The notes under the pieces: generated by a model
Seen by the model: only the letters and a program-made list of their open reading frames with translations
What the model was told of the DNA's origin: nothing
Databases searched by the model: none
NCBI GenBank assembly: GCA_027577415.1
Contig: JANBQS010000141.1
Location: 1-30,915 of the forward strand
DNA length: 30,915 bases
DNA from: Coemansia sp. RSA 922
Taxonomy: Eukaryota > Kickxellomycota > Kickxellomycetes > Kickxellales > Kickxellaceae
Direction: 5' to 3'
Position numbers and translations under genes: made by a program
Part shown: in pieces, positions 1 to 9,155 of the stretch
Layout: each line of letters begins with the position of its first letter
How positions within the stretch are numbered: the first letter of the stretch is position 1

Positions 1-129
1 ATTCTCGTGAGTGGTGCCGATTCCAAACACCTCAACGCGTTGAACGATGGTGCGGAATATGTAAGTAAGCGTCAGTAGGCATATTGCAAACTGTGCAAAT
101 ACTGACTTGTAAAGTACTATTGCTGCCAT
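1..129 (-). CDS. 5' end of an unidentified membrane-anchored protein (partial)
   Basis: An ATG at 129-127 opens a frame of 43 codons that is uninterrupted to the left edge. The peptide begins MAAIVLYKSVFAQ and has a hydrophobic stretch at about residues 5-25 (FAQFAICLLTLTYIF) followed by basic and polar residues (RTIVQRVEVFGIGTTHEN). This looks like an N-terminal signal anchor or transmembrane helix with the positive charge after it. The gene faces away from the Thp3-like gene, so 130-904 would be a shared promoter. The opposite strand is also open over 1-78, but without an initiator and with no hydrophobic pattern. I do not recognise the family, and too little is present for a function. Confidence 0.5.
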   Translation of the reverse strand, partial: MAAIVLYKSVFAQFAICLLTLTYIFRTIVQRVEVFGIGTTHEN

Positions 130-904
130 GGTTGATGGCTAGATACGAAGCGTAGGTAATGTAGAAATAAATGTGAAATACAAAGTAATAAAAACTAGAT
201 GTGTATGCGTGGTTGAAGACAGACGAAAGGAGGGTGGCGGATAATATATCCTTCCTCTTGGCACATTCGGTGTAGAAATGCGGCAGGTGCGCGACCTTTG
301 AGGATTCGTTGCATGCAAAAACCTAGCATAAAAAGAGAGATCGACGTGGTTGTAGGATGCATGGCGGATGCTTAAAGCTCTAGTGCGCGTAGCCATGTGC
401 GCACTCGGATGCCTGGGACAATGACCGAGATGGCATGAGAATCATCCAACGCGGCTGGAGGCCATGCCACCTGATATTCGGTGTGACTAATTGAGCCTTT
501 GCTCTAACAACGTTTTTTTTTTCCTAATAGGGACTCGCTGGACCTAGTGTATGTGTATGTTTGCGCGTACGGAATATACAAGGAAAAGTAGCTTCACTCT
601 CACAGTCGCCCAATTTGGCTTGCCTGCCACCGCCACCCGTCTCCAAGTTCTCCGCAGAAGCGACGAGGAGATCAAAAAAAAAAAAATGGCTGGAGTGAAA
701 CTGCAAGCTACAGCTCACGTGCTGGTATGATCTGATGAGCTTGATCATTGGCTGACGTTGCCTGAGAGAATCAGCTAAAACATTTTTGTCTTTTGGAGGT
801 CAACCCCAGGTGATCCACTCTTTCTCGCCCTCTTTCTCTTGTCATCGCTCTGATTTTTTTTCTTTTCTTTTTCTGCAATCAAAATTTGAGGATAGTAAAT
901 TACA
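130..904. promoter_or_regulatory. intergenic region between divergent genes
   Basis: No ORF here resembles a protein. The stretch has long T runs (512-521), an A13 run (674-686) and a pyrimidine-rich tract at about 818-873 (TTTCTCGCCCTCTTTCTCTT and TTTTTTTTCTTTTCTTTTTC) just before the Thp3-like start. CT-rich tracts of this kind are common in fungal core promoters and leaders. I infer that it serves both flanking genes. A splice-acceptor-like sequence (TTTCCTAATAG) ends at 530, but no convincing exon follows. Confidence 0.4.
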
Positions 905-2911
905 ATGACTGACTGGTACGTTTCAAATTACATTACTCCCAGCCTTATTATTATTATTTTATTTATCGCTTTTCGGCATTAGCTGCTCAAATCTGTTGGC
1001 TAATCTTCACAGGCTTTTTTATCACACTTTTTTTTTTGAAACCAACGTAGGTGGAACCAAGGACAACAAGCCTCCCACGAGGGTAGTGACAAGGACTGGG
1101 CGCAGTATTACCAGTCCGTTGAAGCCTACCATAGCCATCAATTACCGCTACAGCAACAACAGCTGCAACAGCAACAAGCCGCATACCCCGGATACCAACC
1201 GATGGACTATGCGGCACCTGCGCCCTGGTACAACCCGACATATGTATCACCACCACAACCACCACTACAGCAATCGACGTATGACACCAGAGAATATATT
1301 CATCCGACCAGCGGCTCATCATCCATGTCATCACTGTCATCGCATATAAAGGTAATTGAACCAGTGACTGCCGGATATAACAACACTCCTAACCGCTCCC
1401 CTGATGGACAGTATGCTGACTATGGCACGCACCCTGTTGCGCGGCGCTCCCCCTCGGTGACTAGAGGCGTTATGAAGAGCGTCTCGGAGCTATCTATACA
1501 TGATAGAAACGGCGGCTCAGCTGATTTGGAGTGGCGCAATAGTCGTGCAAGCCAGGCGCCGCTGTACTCGGCCGTCAAGCTTTCAAAGATCTCAAAGAAG
1601 AAGGCAGTGACCAACGGCGTACTGCCGCTAGCCAAGGCTAGCAGCTTGGCGAAGATGGTCGGCGGGACTAGACCGACGGGTAGTGTTGTCGAAGAGGCTG
1701 ATTGGCCTCCATCGTTGAGGAGATATGTCGAGCGTTCGTATGCGGCTTGCACGGACAAGCAGCGGTTTAGTCTGGAGAAGCAGCTCAATCAGATTATCTC
1801 GTCTATCAGGGCCAACAAGAAGCTACAGAGCCATGACTGGGATGCTCGTCCTCTCCCAAAGGCGTGCAACCCAGTCGTGCGTCCGGCTAAGGGCGTCGCT
1901 CACGTGAAGCGGACGTCGGTAAGCGCTAATTTTGACGCCTCGCTCAACGACTTTGGCTCTGAAGAGCGAAAGGAGCAACGCTTGCAGCGCTTCCGAAAGG
2001 AGGCCGAGGAGGCCAAGCAAACAGCCTATGCCAACACACTGGCGACTATGGCGCCTGTGCCACACACAGGCGACGTACTCAACTGGGATGCGGACACGAT
2101 AGTGGGCACGTGTTCCAAGCTGGAAAAGAGCTACCTGCGGCTGACGTCGGCTCCCGATCCAGCTGCCGTCAGACCGCTGCCCATTTTGCGCCAGACTCTC
2201 GACCTCCTCAAGCGCAGATGGGTCGAGAACTCTGACTATACGTACATTTGCGATCAACTCAAATCGATGCGTCAAGACCTGACTGTGCAGCGCATTACTA
2301 ACGGCTTTACTGTGGAGGTCTACGAGCAGCATGCGCGCATTGCACTGGAAACCAGCGACCTGGGTGAGTATAACCAGTGCCAGACGCAATTGAAGCAGCT
2401 GTACGCCTTGGGCCTTCCTGGCCATACGATGGAATTTCTTGCTTATAGGATACTGTACTTTTTGTACACGCGGAACAAGTCGGACATCAACATGGCGCTA
2501 GCCGCCATGGCTTCCACGGACAAGCAAGATCCTGTTGTGCAGCATGCACTCGGCGTGCGTCACGCCTTAGCTACCGGTAACTACTTTCGCTACTTCCAGT
2601 TGTACGCCACCGCCCCTAACATGGGCGGATATCTGATGGACAACTTTGTCGACCGCGAGCGCTGCACTGCACTACAAAAGATGTGCAGGGCATACAGGCC
2701 GCGGTTGAGTTTGGAGTTTATTGCCCAAAGCCTCGCCTTTGATACGACGGAGGAGTGTACCAAGTTCCTCGCCGATCTCAATATACCTGTTCTGGGCGGC
2801 GGTCAAGTCGATGGTGAGCAGCTCACAGTAGACATGAAAGCGGCGCTTCCCTGCGCCGTTGCTGCCATGCAAAAATACGAAAAGGTCGACATCAAGGGTC
2901 AAATCTACTAA
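905..2911 (+). CDS. Thp3/LENG8-like SAC3/GANP-domain protein
   Basis: Two exons: 905-915 and 1051-2911, 623 residues. The 11-nt first exon encodes MTD plus two bases of a Trp codon, followed by donor GTACGT. The acceptor TAG at 1048-1050 restores the frame (MTDWWNQGQQAS), and the next in-frame ATG (1202) would lose about 54 residues. The N-terminal third is Gln/Pro/Tyr-rich with a short polyQ run. The C-terminal half (about residues 380-600) matches the SAC3/GANP/LENG8 domain: LRQTLDLLKRRW, MRQDLTVQRI, FTVEVYEQHARIALE, YNQCQTQLKQLY, FRYFQLY and FVDRERCTALQKM are typical of the Thp3/LENG8 branch. In yeast, Thp3 pairs with the PCI protein Csn12 in transcription elongation and mRNA maturation in the nucleus. 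That role is inferred from the family. Confidence 0.88.
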
Positions 2912-3159
2912 ACCTACGTAGCTTACCTTGGTGCCTTTTCAAATCGCCTGCCCCGCCACCGCATCTATCCTGCCCGCCCATATATGTTCCAGTTTACAAC
3001 TTCCCCTTCCCTCCCACATTTTTTTCCCACTCTTTCACTCTGCTATCAGCTATCATCTCAATATCTCTTCAACATCCTGCACGCTACCCCCGTGTACATA
3101 TGTCGTATGCCTATTTTTTTTCTTCCGCCGCCTTATTTTGACCTATTTAAACTGAAAGC

Positions 3160-4601
3160 ATGAATGATATCTTACCAGCTGCTCAACTAGTACAGAGACT
3201 AGCATGTGTTCTTCAGGACCCGCGAGTGTAAGCTAGAAATATATAGATGTAAACTCATTTGCGTATACTGCAACATGTAAACTAATGATTGGCTAATATC
3301 GCGCTTTACATATCGTTAGAAAGTGCCTGGAGATCGTGCCTATGCTGCCTGACGCGGCGCACGGGCCAGACATTTATCCCTTTGTTATTGAGGAGGGCTT
3401 TTTAGGCATCCCGCTTCAAGTCATACCTGCGATCCTGAGCAACGCGTGGCAGCAACTACAGCTGCACATATCTAAACGCGCAGACAGTGGTGAACCCCCG
3501 CTGGCTACAATGCACAGTATATCTGAGCTCACGCGGTGCATTTTAGCGCTGAACCCAGACCACCACACGGCGTGGAATTGGAGGCAAGTATACATATTTA
3601 GATATCCCTGAGTAGCCCAGCACATGCGAAGCAGCACAGTCGGTAAATATGACTAACATGCCAAATACTGCTATTAGGAAAGCCGCTCTACTGCGTGGCG
3701 TTGTAACATATGCCGAGGAACTGCGGATGATCTCAATGTTTGCTACCTACAAAAGACATTGCAAATCGAGTCTACTGTGGCACCACAGGTGAGTTGTAGG
3801 CATGACGCTTGGGGGTACCTCTAGTCCCAGTTGGCAATATTAGCTATGTAACTGTCCGTCTTATTTGCTACTCACTCGTGTGCATGTCCTACTATTGTTT
3901 TTTTTTTGTATTTGGTCATTTACGTTAGACGCTGGATCATCGAGAACTTTGTCATCAGCGAGGCTAAGACTAGTTGCACCAATACTTTTAGCGATTGTCG
4001 CAAATGGCTCGAGCTGTGGAGACAAGAGGCATTGGCCTGTAGCCAATGTTGCCAACGATACCCACGTAACTACCACTGCTGGGTCTACCGCTGGTGGTGC
4101 TTTCGCCAAGTATGCGACTACTTTATTATCCGCGCAAAGGAATCCGGTAATGGATCTTGTCAGATCGTATATTGGAATATATGGCGCGCACTGAGCGAAG
4201 AAGAACTGACAGTGCAGTCCAAGTGGATCTGCGATCATCCCGCCGACTATGCTGCCGCTCACTACTTTCACCTGCTGACCGAAAGCGTTTGTGAACACTC
4301 GCAAACCGCAACGACGACTATCTCTGGACCTGACTGTGTGGCTCAGCCATGGCAGCTCCAGGACATTGCGCGTGGTGAACTTGAGCGCACGACACTTTGT
4401 CTGACATCTTTATATCCGGAATATGAGGCAGTGTGGTACCACCGGCGCTGGTGCATATCTGTTTTAGCGCGACTGGGAGATTGGGAAACTGCTGATGAAA
4501 TAACGTTTATAGAACGTGTATTACAGCTGCACGCGCACGAAGAGTCTGTAGTCGAGCTGATTGCAAAGCATAGGAAGGCTTTTGATTTCAACAAAGCCTA
4601 A
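3160..4601 (+). CDS. PTAR1-like protein prenyltransferase alpha subunit
   Basis: Rebuilt as four exons: 3160-3227, 3320-3583, 3678-3788 and 3929-4601, giving 371 residues. Protein prenyltransferase alpha repeats are visible: DHHTAWNWRK, SLLWHHRRWII, RNYHCWVYRWW and EAVWYHRRWC, each with the family's W-x-x-R core. Length and repeat spelling fit PTAR1, which in animals replaces the Rab GGTase alpha chain to form GGTase-III with RabGGTase beta (substrates include the SNARE Ykt6). Introns 1 and 3 are GT-AG (GTAAGC, GTGAGT). Intron 2 uses a GC donor: exon 2 ends at AG (3582-3583) before GCAAGT, and only this junction gives WNWRKAALLRG. The competing GTATAC donor nearby shifts out of the conserved frame. 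The first ATG after the Thp3-like stop was taken as start. Confidence 0.85.
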
Positions 4602-4649
4602 AGAAAAGAACTAAATCCTTTTGCTAAGGGCACAGGGGGGGTCGTACTT

Positions 4650-5391
4650 TCATTTTGAATGAGACTCGATAAAGCCTCGGGTAATTTGTGGTGATGATGG
4701 AGGCCTAAGAGGTGCCTTTATATTAGTGCTTGGGCTGTGGCAACAGCAGCGACGATGACTGTTGCTGTTGCTTGTTGGTAACAAGCTCTTTCTCTCAAAA
4801 TAAGAGTCGAGCGTCTTGGACGGAGCAGGAACTGGTTGTTTGCACGGGTGCTTGGCAGCAGAGCGGGGCTTGTTGGAGACAGTCCCCTTGGCCATCATAG
4901 TAGCGCCTGGTTCACCCAGCTCACTCTTGTCAGCATTAGACTTTTTGCGAGTATCGGGCAGAGGAGTCGACGGCTTAAAGATATCTGGAGTCTCGCCGGT
5001 CTCTCGCAGGCTAACAACGATCCGTCGGAAGTTGATAGCAGCCACTCTGTTGTGGTTGAACCACCATCTCTTAGTAATTACATCGTACTTTGGCATGGTC
5101 CACACACATTTTTGGTTTTGGCACCTTAGTAGACCGTGGCATAGTACCTCTCGAGCATTTGGGTCATTCTTTTGGCGTGGGTCTTTGACATACAAGAACT
5201 CCTCCAGACGAGAGTTGCACACTGGACTGACGCAGGATGTTGTACCGGTTTCATCGATGGTTACAGCTCACACTCACCAACTCTCGGTGTTAGGCGTCAA
5301 TAGTTGATAGAGGTAAGTCTTTAAGGAGTACTCTGGTTCAACAACCACCTCTACACTTGTACTTGCTGTTGCTCCAGCTGTGATGTAGAAT
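4650..5391 (-). pseudogene. C-terminal relic resembling a Fanzor/TnpB-like RuvC nuclease
   Basis: The ORF open from 5267 to 4650 has no ATG near its start. Read from about 5391 it is one frame broken by two TGA codons (5276-5274, 5270-5268). The order of motifs matches the end of TnpB/Fanzor proteins: IDETGTTSCVSPVC (compare I-D-E-x-x-T-S-x-x-C-x-x-C), then HGLLRCQNQKC, then WWFNHNRVAAINF (compare W-N-R-D-x-N-A-A-x-N-I), then RETGETP. The RuvC-III Asp position is Asn and the first zinc Cys appears to be Ser, so activity is unlikely. A GTGAGT donor at 5278-5273 with a CAG acceptor about 53 nt on would splice out both stops and create a CPVC motif, so a spliced, domesticated gene is possible. 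The low-complexity tail has a PIP-box-like TLDSYF (within 4797-4817). No RuvC-I or RuvC-II region was found upstream. Family assignment is by motif memory only. Confidence 0.45.
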
Positions 5392-5501
5392 GTAGTTATA
5401 GATTCTTGTTAGAGTTACTTTCAACATAAAGCCAAAGAATATACTATTATCTATTTGAATATTTGACTGAGTATATTTTATAGAAACTGGCTGTTGTTAG
5501 T
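5382..5501. repeat. direct repeat, copy A
   Basis: About 120 bp that recurs in the same orientation at 7187-7312. The copies share GTAGTTATAGATTCTTGTTA followed by GAGTTACTTT, then AAAGCCAAAGAATATACTAT, and the end GCTGGCTGTT. The core is near-identical; differences are a few substitutions and one-base indels. On the minus strand both copies are open over about 33 codons, with peptides sharing DNSIFFGF and KVTLTRIYNY, so this may be a duplicated exon or gene fragment and not a transposon end. Copy A abuts the Fanzor-like relic. Confidence 0.8.
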
Positions 5502-5628
5502 AGATTTAGATTCTATGCTTTGCAATATTTGACACAGCCCTCCTTTTCTTGTTTGTCCAACTGCTGCTGCTTCTACTTCTGTTGCCACAGTAAAGTAATA
5601 CGTCACTCTCCTCATCCGTAGAAAAAAG

Positions 5629-5699
5629 TGTTGAGATTGGGCAGGGCGGCGCTCGAGCACACGCACAAGCAATGAGCCCTGTCCTGCCCAATCTCAACA
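5629..5699. repeat. 17-bp perfect inverted repeat (possible hairpin)
   Basis: TGTTGAGATTGGGCAGG at 5629-5645 is the exact reverse complement of 5683-5699. A 37-nt GC-rich loop lies between the arms. In this AT-rich surrounding the GC-rich arms stand out. It could fold into a strong stem-loop in RNA, act as a transcription terminator, or be part of a mobile-element end. None of these can be chosen from sequence alone. Confidence 0.75.
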
Positions 5700-6025
5700 A
5701 ATTCACGAAGGCTACCTCTCCACAATCATGCTGCAATAGGAGCATAGGGCATAGGGTGTGCAAAAGAAAGAACCGACACACAAAAGAAAAAGCCTTGTAT
5801 GGGATATGTAATCAGCGTGGATGCAAATTTTGTACAATATTCTCTACCAACTAAAAAATGTATTGAGTGAAATAAAGTAGTAGCTAGTATGTTAATAAAT
5901 AAAACTAGGTCATTAAAAACTGCTAAACGTGGGGTTCAACTTTAGTGTAACTGCAAGTTGCTTGTATCTCTTAGAATAGTGGAGAAGCGTTGCCAATTTT
6001 CAAGTCGATGCTTACTATACATTGC

Positions 6026-6337
6026 CTAAGCATGTGGTGTGCAATGGAAGTAATATTTCACATTGCGATCAACAAGACCACTCTTAAGCTCTACTCCTCC
6101 CTCTCTAGGGGGAGCATTATAAATCTTTGTTGTACAGCCTTTTATGATGTAATTTGACATATACAAGGCACAAACTCCTAACCGTAAAACTTCTATGGTG
6201 GTTTCTTCGTCTATATCAAAAAAAAGGAAAGGATGTTCCAGGGGGCTCGGGTCGGCTAAATTAATCACCTTAAGTTTCCCATCGATATTAACATTAGCAT
6301 CACTAACATTGTAAACTCTAATGCCTATATCTGCCAT
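6026..6337 (-). CDS. orphan hypothetical protein, 103 residues
   Basis: The first ATG is at 6337-6335 (MADIGIRVYNVSDANVN). The composition is balanced and protein-like, with alternating hydrophobic and polar segments (FLFFDIDEETTIEVLRLGV) and a basic C-terminal part ending in VKYYFHCTPHA. There is no signal peptide or transmembrane segment and no motif I recognise. It lies between the two direct repeats on the same strand as the Fanzor-like relic, so it may be a cargo gene, a fragment of one, or chance. Upstream on this strand I see no clear TATA box. Confidence 0.3.
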   Translation of the reverse strand: MADIGIRVYNVSDANVNIDGKLKVINLADPSPLEHPFLFFDIDEETTIEVLRLGVCALYMSNYIIKGCTTKIYNAPPREGGVELKSGLVDRNVKYYFHCTPHA

Positions 6338-7186
6338 TTGAATCAATCAAGCTATATGTTTGTAGAATATCTAAAATAATGTAGATAAAAGTGTACTGAG
6401 GAGAAAATATGGAAATGAGAGTGACATTTTGCTCTGCTTTTATATGTGGGGAAAAGATGAGCTTTTCTCCATGTTTTCTTCTCCTTCCGCTGATTGTGAG
6501 GGAGGGTACGTTGATTGTAACATGGATATGTAAAAAAAGAAACAGAAACGTCTTTGAAATTTGCCAATGATGTAATATATCCGTATTAGACCAATGTTTG
6601 CTTTCTAAGCGGAAAGAAAACACATGAGCAAAGCGATATCTGAATTCCTTTTCACACTACTCTTCAAAGAAAGCCCCGTGAACAAAGAATAGCAAGACAC
6701 CCTTCTTGGCATTCCCTGAAACAAAAAAATATATCTGAATTTCGCCTCCATGGTGTTCTTTTTTTATCCCTTATTTCTGCTTTCTTTATGTAACGAAAGA
6801 GAATGACGTCAGTAAAAGCAGAAAAAGAAAAGCAACGAGTGCTCAGAGATGCTCTAAGGCTGGATGAGAAACTCAATGTCAAAGCGGGTACCTTCATGGA
6901 ATGGGAAAAATAAATCAGAAGAACTGGTTTATGTTTTCAATGGCATATATTAATAACAATATTTTATTTTTAAAAATGCGAATGAAAAAGGGTGCTTTGC
7001 CATTTTTATTTGTGAATTATGCGCCATCTAGGCCAACTGGCTTTTTATATGCAGTGGCTCACTGACATTCTTGCTGAATCTTGCCAATTACAGTATCTCT
7101 CAGGGTAAAAAGTACACTTATGCGCCTAGGAAAAGTAGTGGATCTCCAACAACTCTACATGTAAGTATTTTGGTATGCCCATGGCC

Positions 7187-7312
7187 GATGTAATCTTGTA
7201 GTTATAGATTCTTGTTAGAGTTACTTTGAAAGTAAAGCCAAAGAATATACTATTATCCATTTGGATATTGACAGAGTATATTTTTATTGACGCTGGCTGT
7301 TATTATTATCAG
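7187..7312. repeat. direct repeat, copy B
   Basis: The second copy of the repeat at 5382-5501, same orientation, starting about 1.8 kb downstream. Minus-strand reading gives SIK..., DNSIFFGF and KVTLTRIYNY as in copy A. Two one-base indels relative to copy A compensate and keep the frame. Flanking sequence differs between the copies, so the boundaries are reasonably sharp at GATGTA on the left and at the GCTGGCTGTT segment on the right. Confidence 0.8.
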
Positions 7313-7664
7313 TGTATACATAACTAAAAACATGTGAAAATAGGCTGAAATATATGTGCTTGCGTGAAAAAGAATATATAGAGCATGAAAAGCCTGTACT
7401 GGCTTTGAAAAATGACAAGCAAAGCAAAGAACTCATCTGCATGATTTGGCACTATATGCTCTTTTATAGCACGAAGATATAAATACAAAACGTAGGCTGA
7501 TACAGGGAGAAACACCAGATAGGGCAAAAAACGCGACTTTACAGGTGTAGAAAATAGGCGGACTTTCTGAAGAAAAATAACTTGTTTTCTTATGTTTCAA
7601 CAATCACTGTTATTTTTATAGGGTATTTTCTATCAAAAATGCCTACTAGCATGTGCTGTGGTGT

Positions 7665-9014
7665 TCATGCTGTCCCTTTCTCAGACTCGAAGCGCTTGAC
7701 GTTTGCCTGTAGCTCGCTGTGCAAGTCGCTAAAGTAAATACGCGCATACTCGCTTGCTTCACGGTACCGGAGCAAAGCCCGTTGATTGTTGCCTTGAGAT
7801 TCGGCTACCCGTCCCAGTTGAGCCAACAGGCTGGCCTCGCAGTCAACGCACCGAGGAGTCTGCTTTTGTATTGGCATGTCGTTTGCTATTGTGCGGGCCG
7901 TCTCGATCCAGGGCAGAGCCGCACTGGTATTGCCACTGTCTAATTCGATTTTTGCCAGATACAGCATTGCCAGCGCGTCAAGGCACAGCCAACCGTCTTT
8001 GAAGGTCCGCATATCTCCGACTATACGGGGCGCCAAGTCAAGCTGTGCTCGGTGCTGCTTGACAGCGCTGATCACACCTTGGAATAGGGTGGATGCCACT
8101 TGAGAGTCGCCTGTGTCGTAGAAAACCTTGGCTAGTTGGGCAGTCAGCTCGGCCTCCTCTTGGTTCAAGTCGTCATAGGCCGTGTACTTTGTGATATCCT
8201 CGCTGTCAAAGCCACGCACAATATTCCTCTTCATCTGCTTTACTGTCTGCAATCCAATGGTAAACGCACGCTTTGCCTCATCCACACGATCGCTGGCCGC
8301 ACATGCTTGTCCAAGGACCATAGCGAGCCTGAGGAGCACCGACTCGGCGGAGGCAATGTGTACACCGGGCGATGCGCCAGGATCCGCGGCACCGTTGTCG
8401 CCACTCGACAGACCCTTGTTCTTACGGCTTGAAAGGGCCTCGAGGGTGGGCAGGACCTGGTACAAAAGCTTAATCGCTTCCTCCCTTTGACCCAAACCGG
8501 ACAGGCACGCGGCAATTCGTACCTTGATATCCACAACTGTGACGCTGTCTGGCGAAGCACCCCCTCGTACGACCAATAGCTCTAATGCCTTTTCCAGCGC
8601 ACTAAGCGCCCGATCTTTGTTTGGAGACAACTGCTCATAGTAGGTCGCCTTGTACAAAAGATTGCGCGCTGCTCCGCTCTCCACATCGGCAGGCACCGGC
8701 CAGTGGTTCTTCAGGTAGAAGTATGTAGTGACATAGTAAGTCGCCACTCCGATTAGGCCCACGCAGGTAATCGCAGCACCGCCTATAAGCGCTAGTCGAC
8801 CCAGGTTCTTGGCATTCAGGTCAATCCTACTACCAGTATCCACTTCGGGATGCCCAGTCGATTCACTCGCGCCAATAGGCACTACGTGGCGCGATCCTTT
8901 CGGCTGGACTCTGGTGAACTTGGGCACGCCCTTAAACAACTTGTCGTCGCTGTACCACCGCACGTGTCGCGTCGACGGGAGCTGCTTCGATAGTGCAAAG
9001 ACTGAGCGTTGCAT
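7665..9014 (-). CDS. mitochondrial inner-membrane TPR protein, Mgr3-like
   Basis: 449 residues when started at the ATG at 9014 (MQRSVFALSKQLPSTRHVRWYS), which gives a basic, Ser/Arg-rich, acid-free N-terminus typical of a mitochondrial presequence. The open frame reaches back to 9134, but the extra residues look like leader. One transmembrane helix lies at about residues 73-97 (LALIGGAAITCVGLIGVATYY), followed by a long helical region with TPR-type repeats, e.g. RALSALEKALELL, REEAIKLLYQVL, VDEAKRAFTIGLQTV and NQRALLRYREASEYA. This layout matches yeast Mgr3, which with Mgr1 presents substrates to the i-AAA protease Yme1. Another TPR adaptor is possible. The ORF is intronless and lies 141 bp downstream of the paraoxonase-like gene on the same strand. 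Confidence 0.65.
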   Translation of the reverse strand: MQRSVFALSKQLPSTRHVRWYSDDKLFKGVPKFTRVQPKGSRHVVPIGASESTGHPEVDTGSRIDLNAKNLGRLALIGGAAITCVGLIGVATYYVTTYFYLKNHWPVPADVESGAARNLLYKATYYEQLSPNKDRALSALEKALELLVVRGGASPDSVTVVDIKVRIAACLSGLGQREEAIKLLYQVLPTLEALSSRKNKGLSSGDNGAADPGASPGVHIASAESVLLRLAMVLGQACAASDRVDEAKRAFTIGLQTVKQMKRNIVRGFDSEDITKYTAYDDLNQEEAELTAQLAKVFYDTGDSQVASTLFQGVISAVKQHRAQLDLAPRIVGDMRTFKDGWLCLDALAMLYLAKIELDSGNTSAALPWIETARTIANDMPIQKQTPRCVDCEASLLAQLGRVAESQGNNQRALLRYREASEYARIYFSDLHSELQANVKRFESEKGTA

Positions 9015-9155
9015 TTCCTCACGCCCCAAAAAAATAAATAGTAAATAATTCAATATAAATGAGAGGAAAGAGAACCGGTGTACTTTATCGGCCAAGGCAC
9101 AGAGCAGATGTGTCTTTTTTATCAGTTTGCACAAAATTAGACGATCGTGTAATCA

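Larger units (their letters stand above)
5502..7664. other. AT-rich, gene-poor island
   Basis: This stretch is visibly richer in A and T than the flanking genes and holds no recognisable gene. Inside it are the inverted repeat at 5629-5699, the orphan ORF at 6026-6337 and repeat copy B at 7187-7312. Other ORFs (6318-6623, 6664-6897 and 7324-7527 on the minus strand) are short, composed of AT-biased residues, and resemble nothing I know. The setting next to a nuclease-like relic suggests decayed mobile DNA, but no terminal inverted repeats or target-site duplications could be fixed by eye. Confidence 0.45.

Noticed and set aside
1..78. Plus-strand open frame ending at TAG 76-78, with a GTAAGT donor at 61
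   Set aside because: It has no initiator and no hydrophobic or motif pattern; the minus strand over the same bases has an ATG and a convincing membrane-anchor sequence. The distant acceptor at 530 leads to a low-quality exon.
3906..4601. Separate 231-residue ORF
   Set aside because: Its in-frame part is exon 4 of the PTAR1-like gene; the first residues are intron sequence.
5223..5275. Treating the 53-nt GTGAGT...CAG segment as a certain intron
   Set aside because: It would remove both stops but also delete the IDETGTTS motif expected in the family, so splicing is only an alternative to decay.
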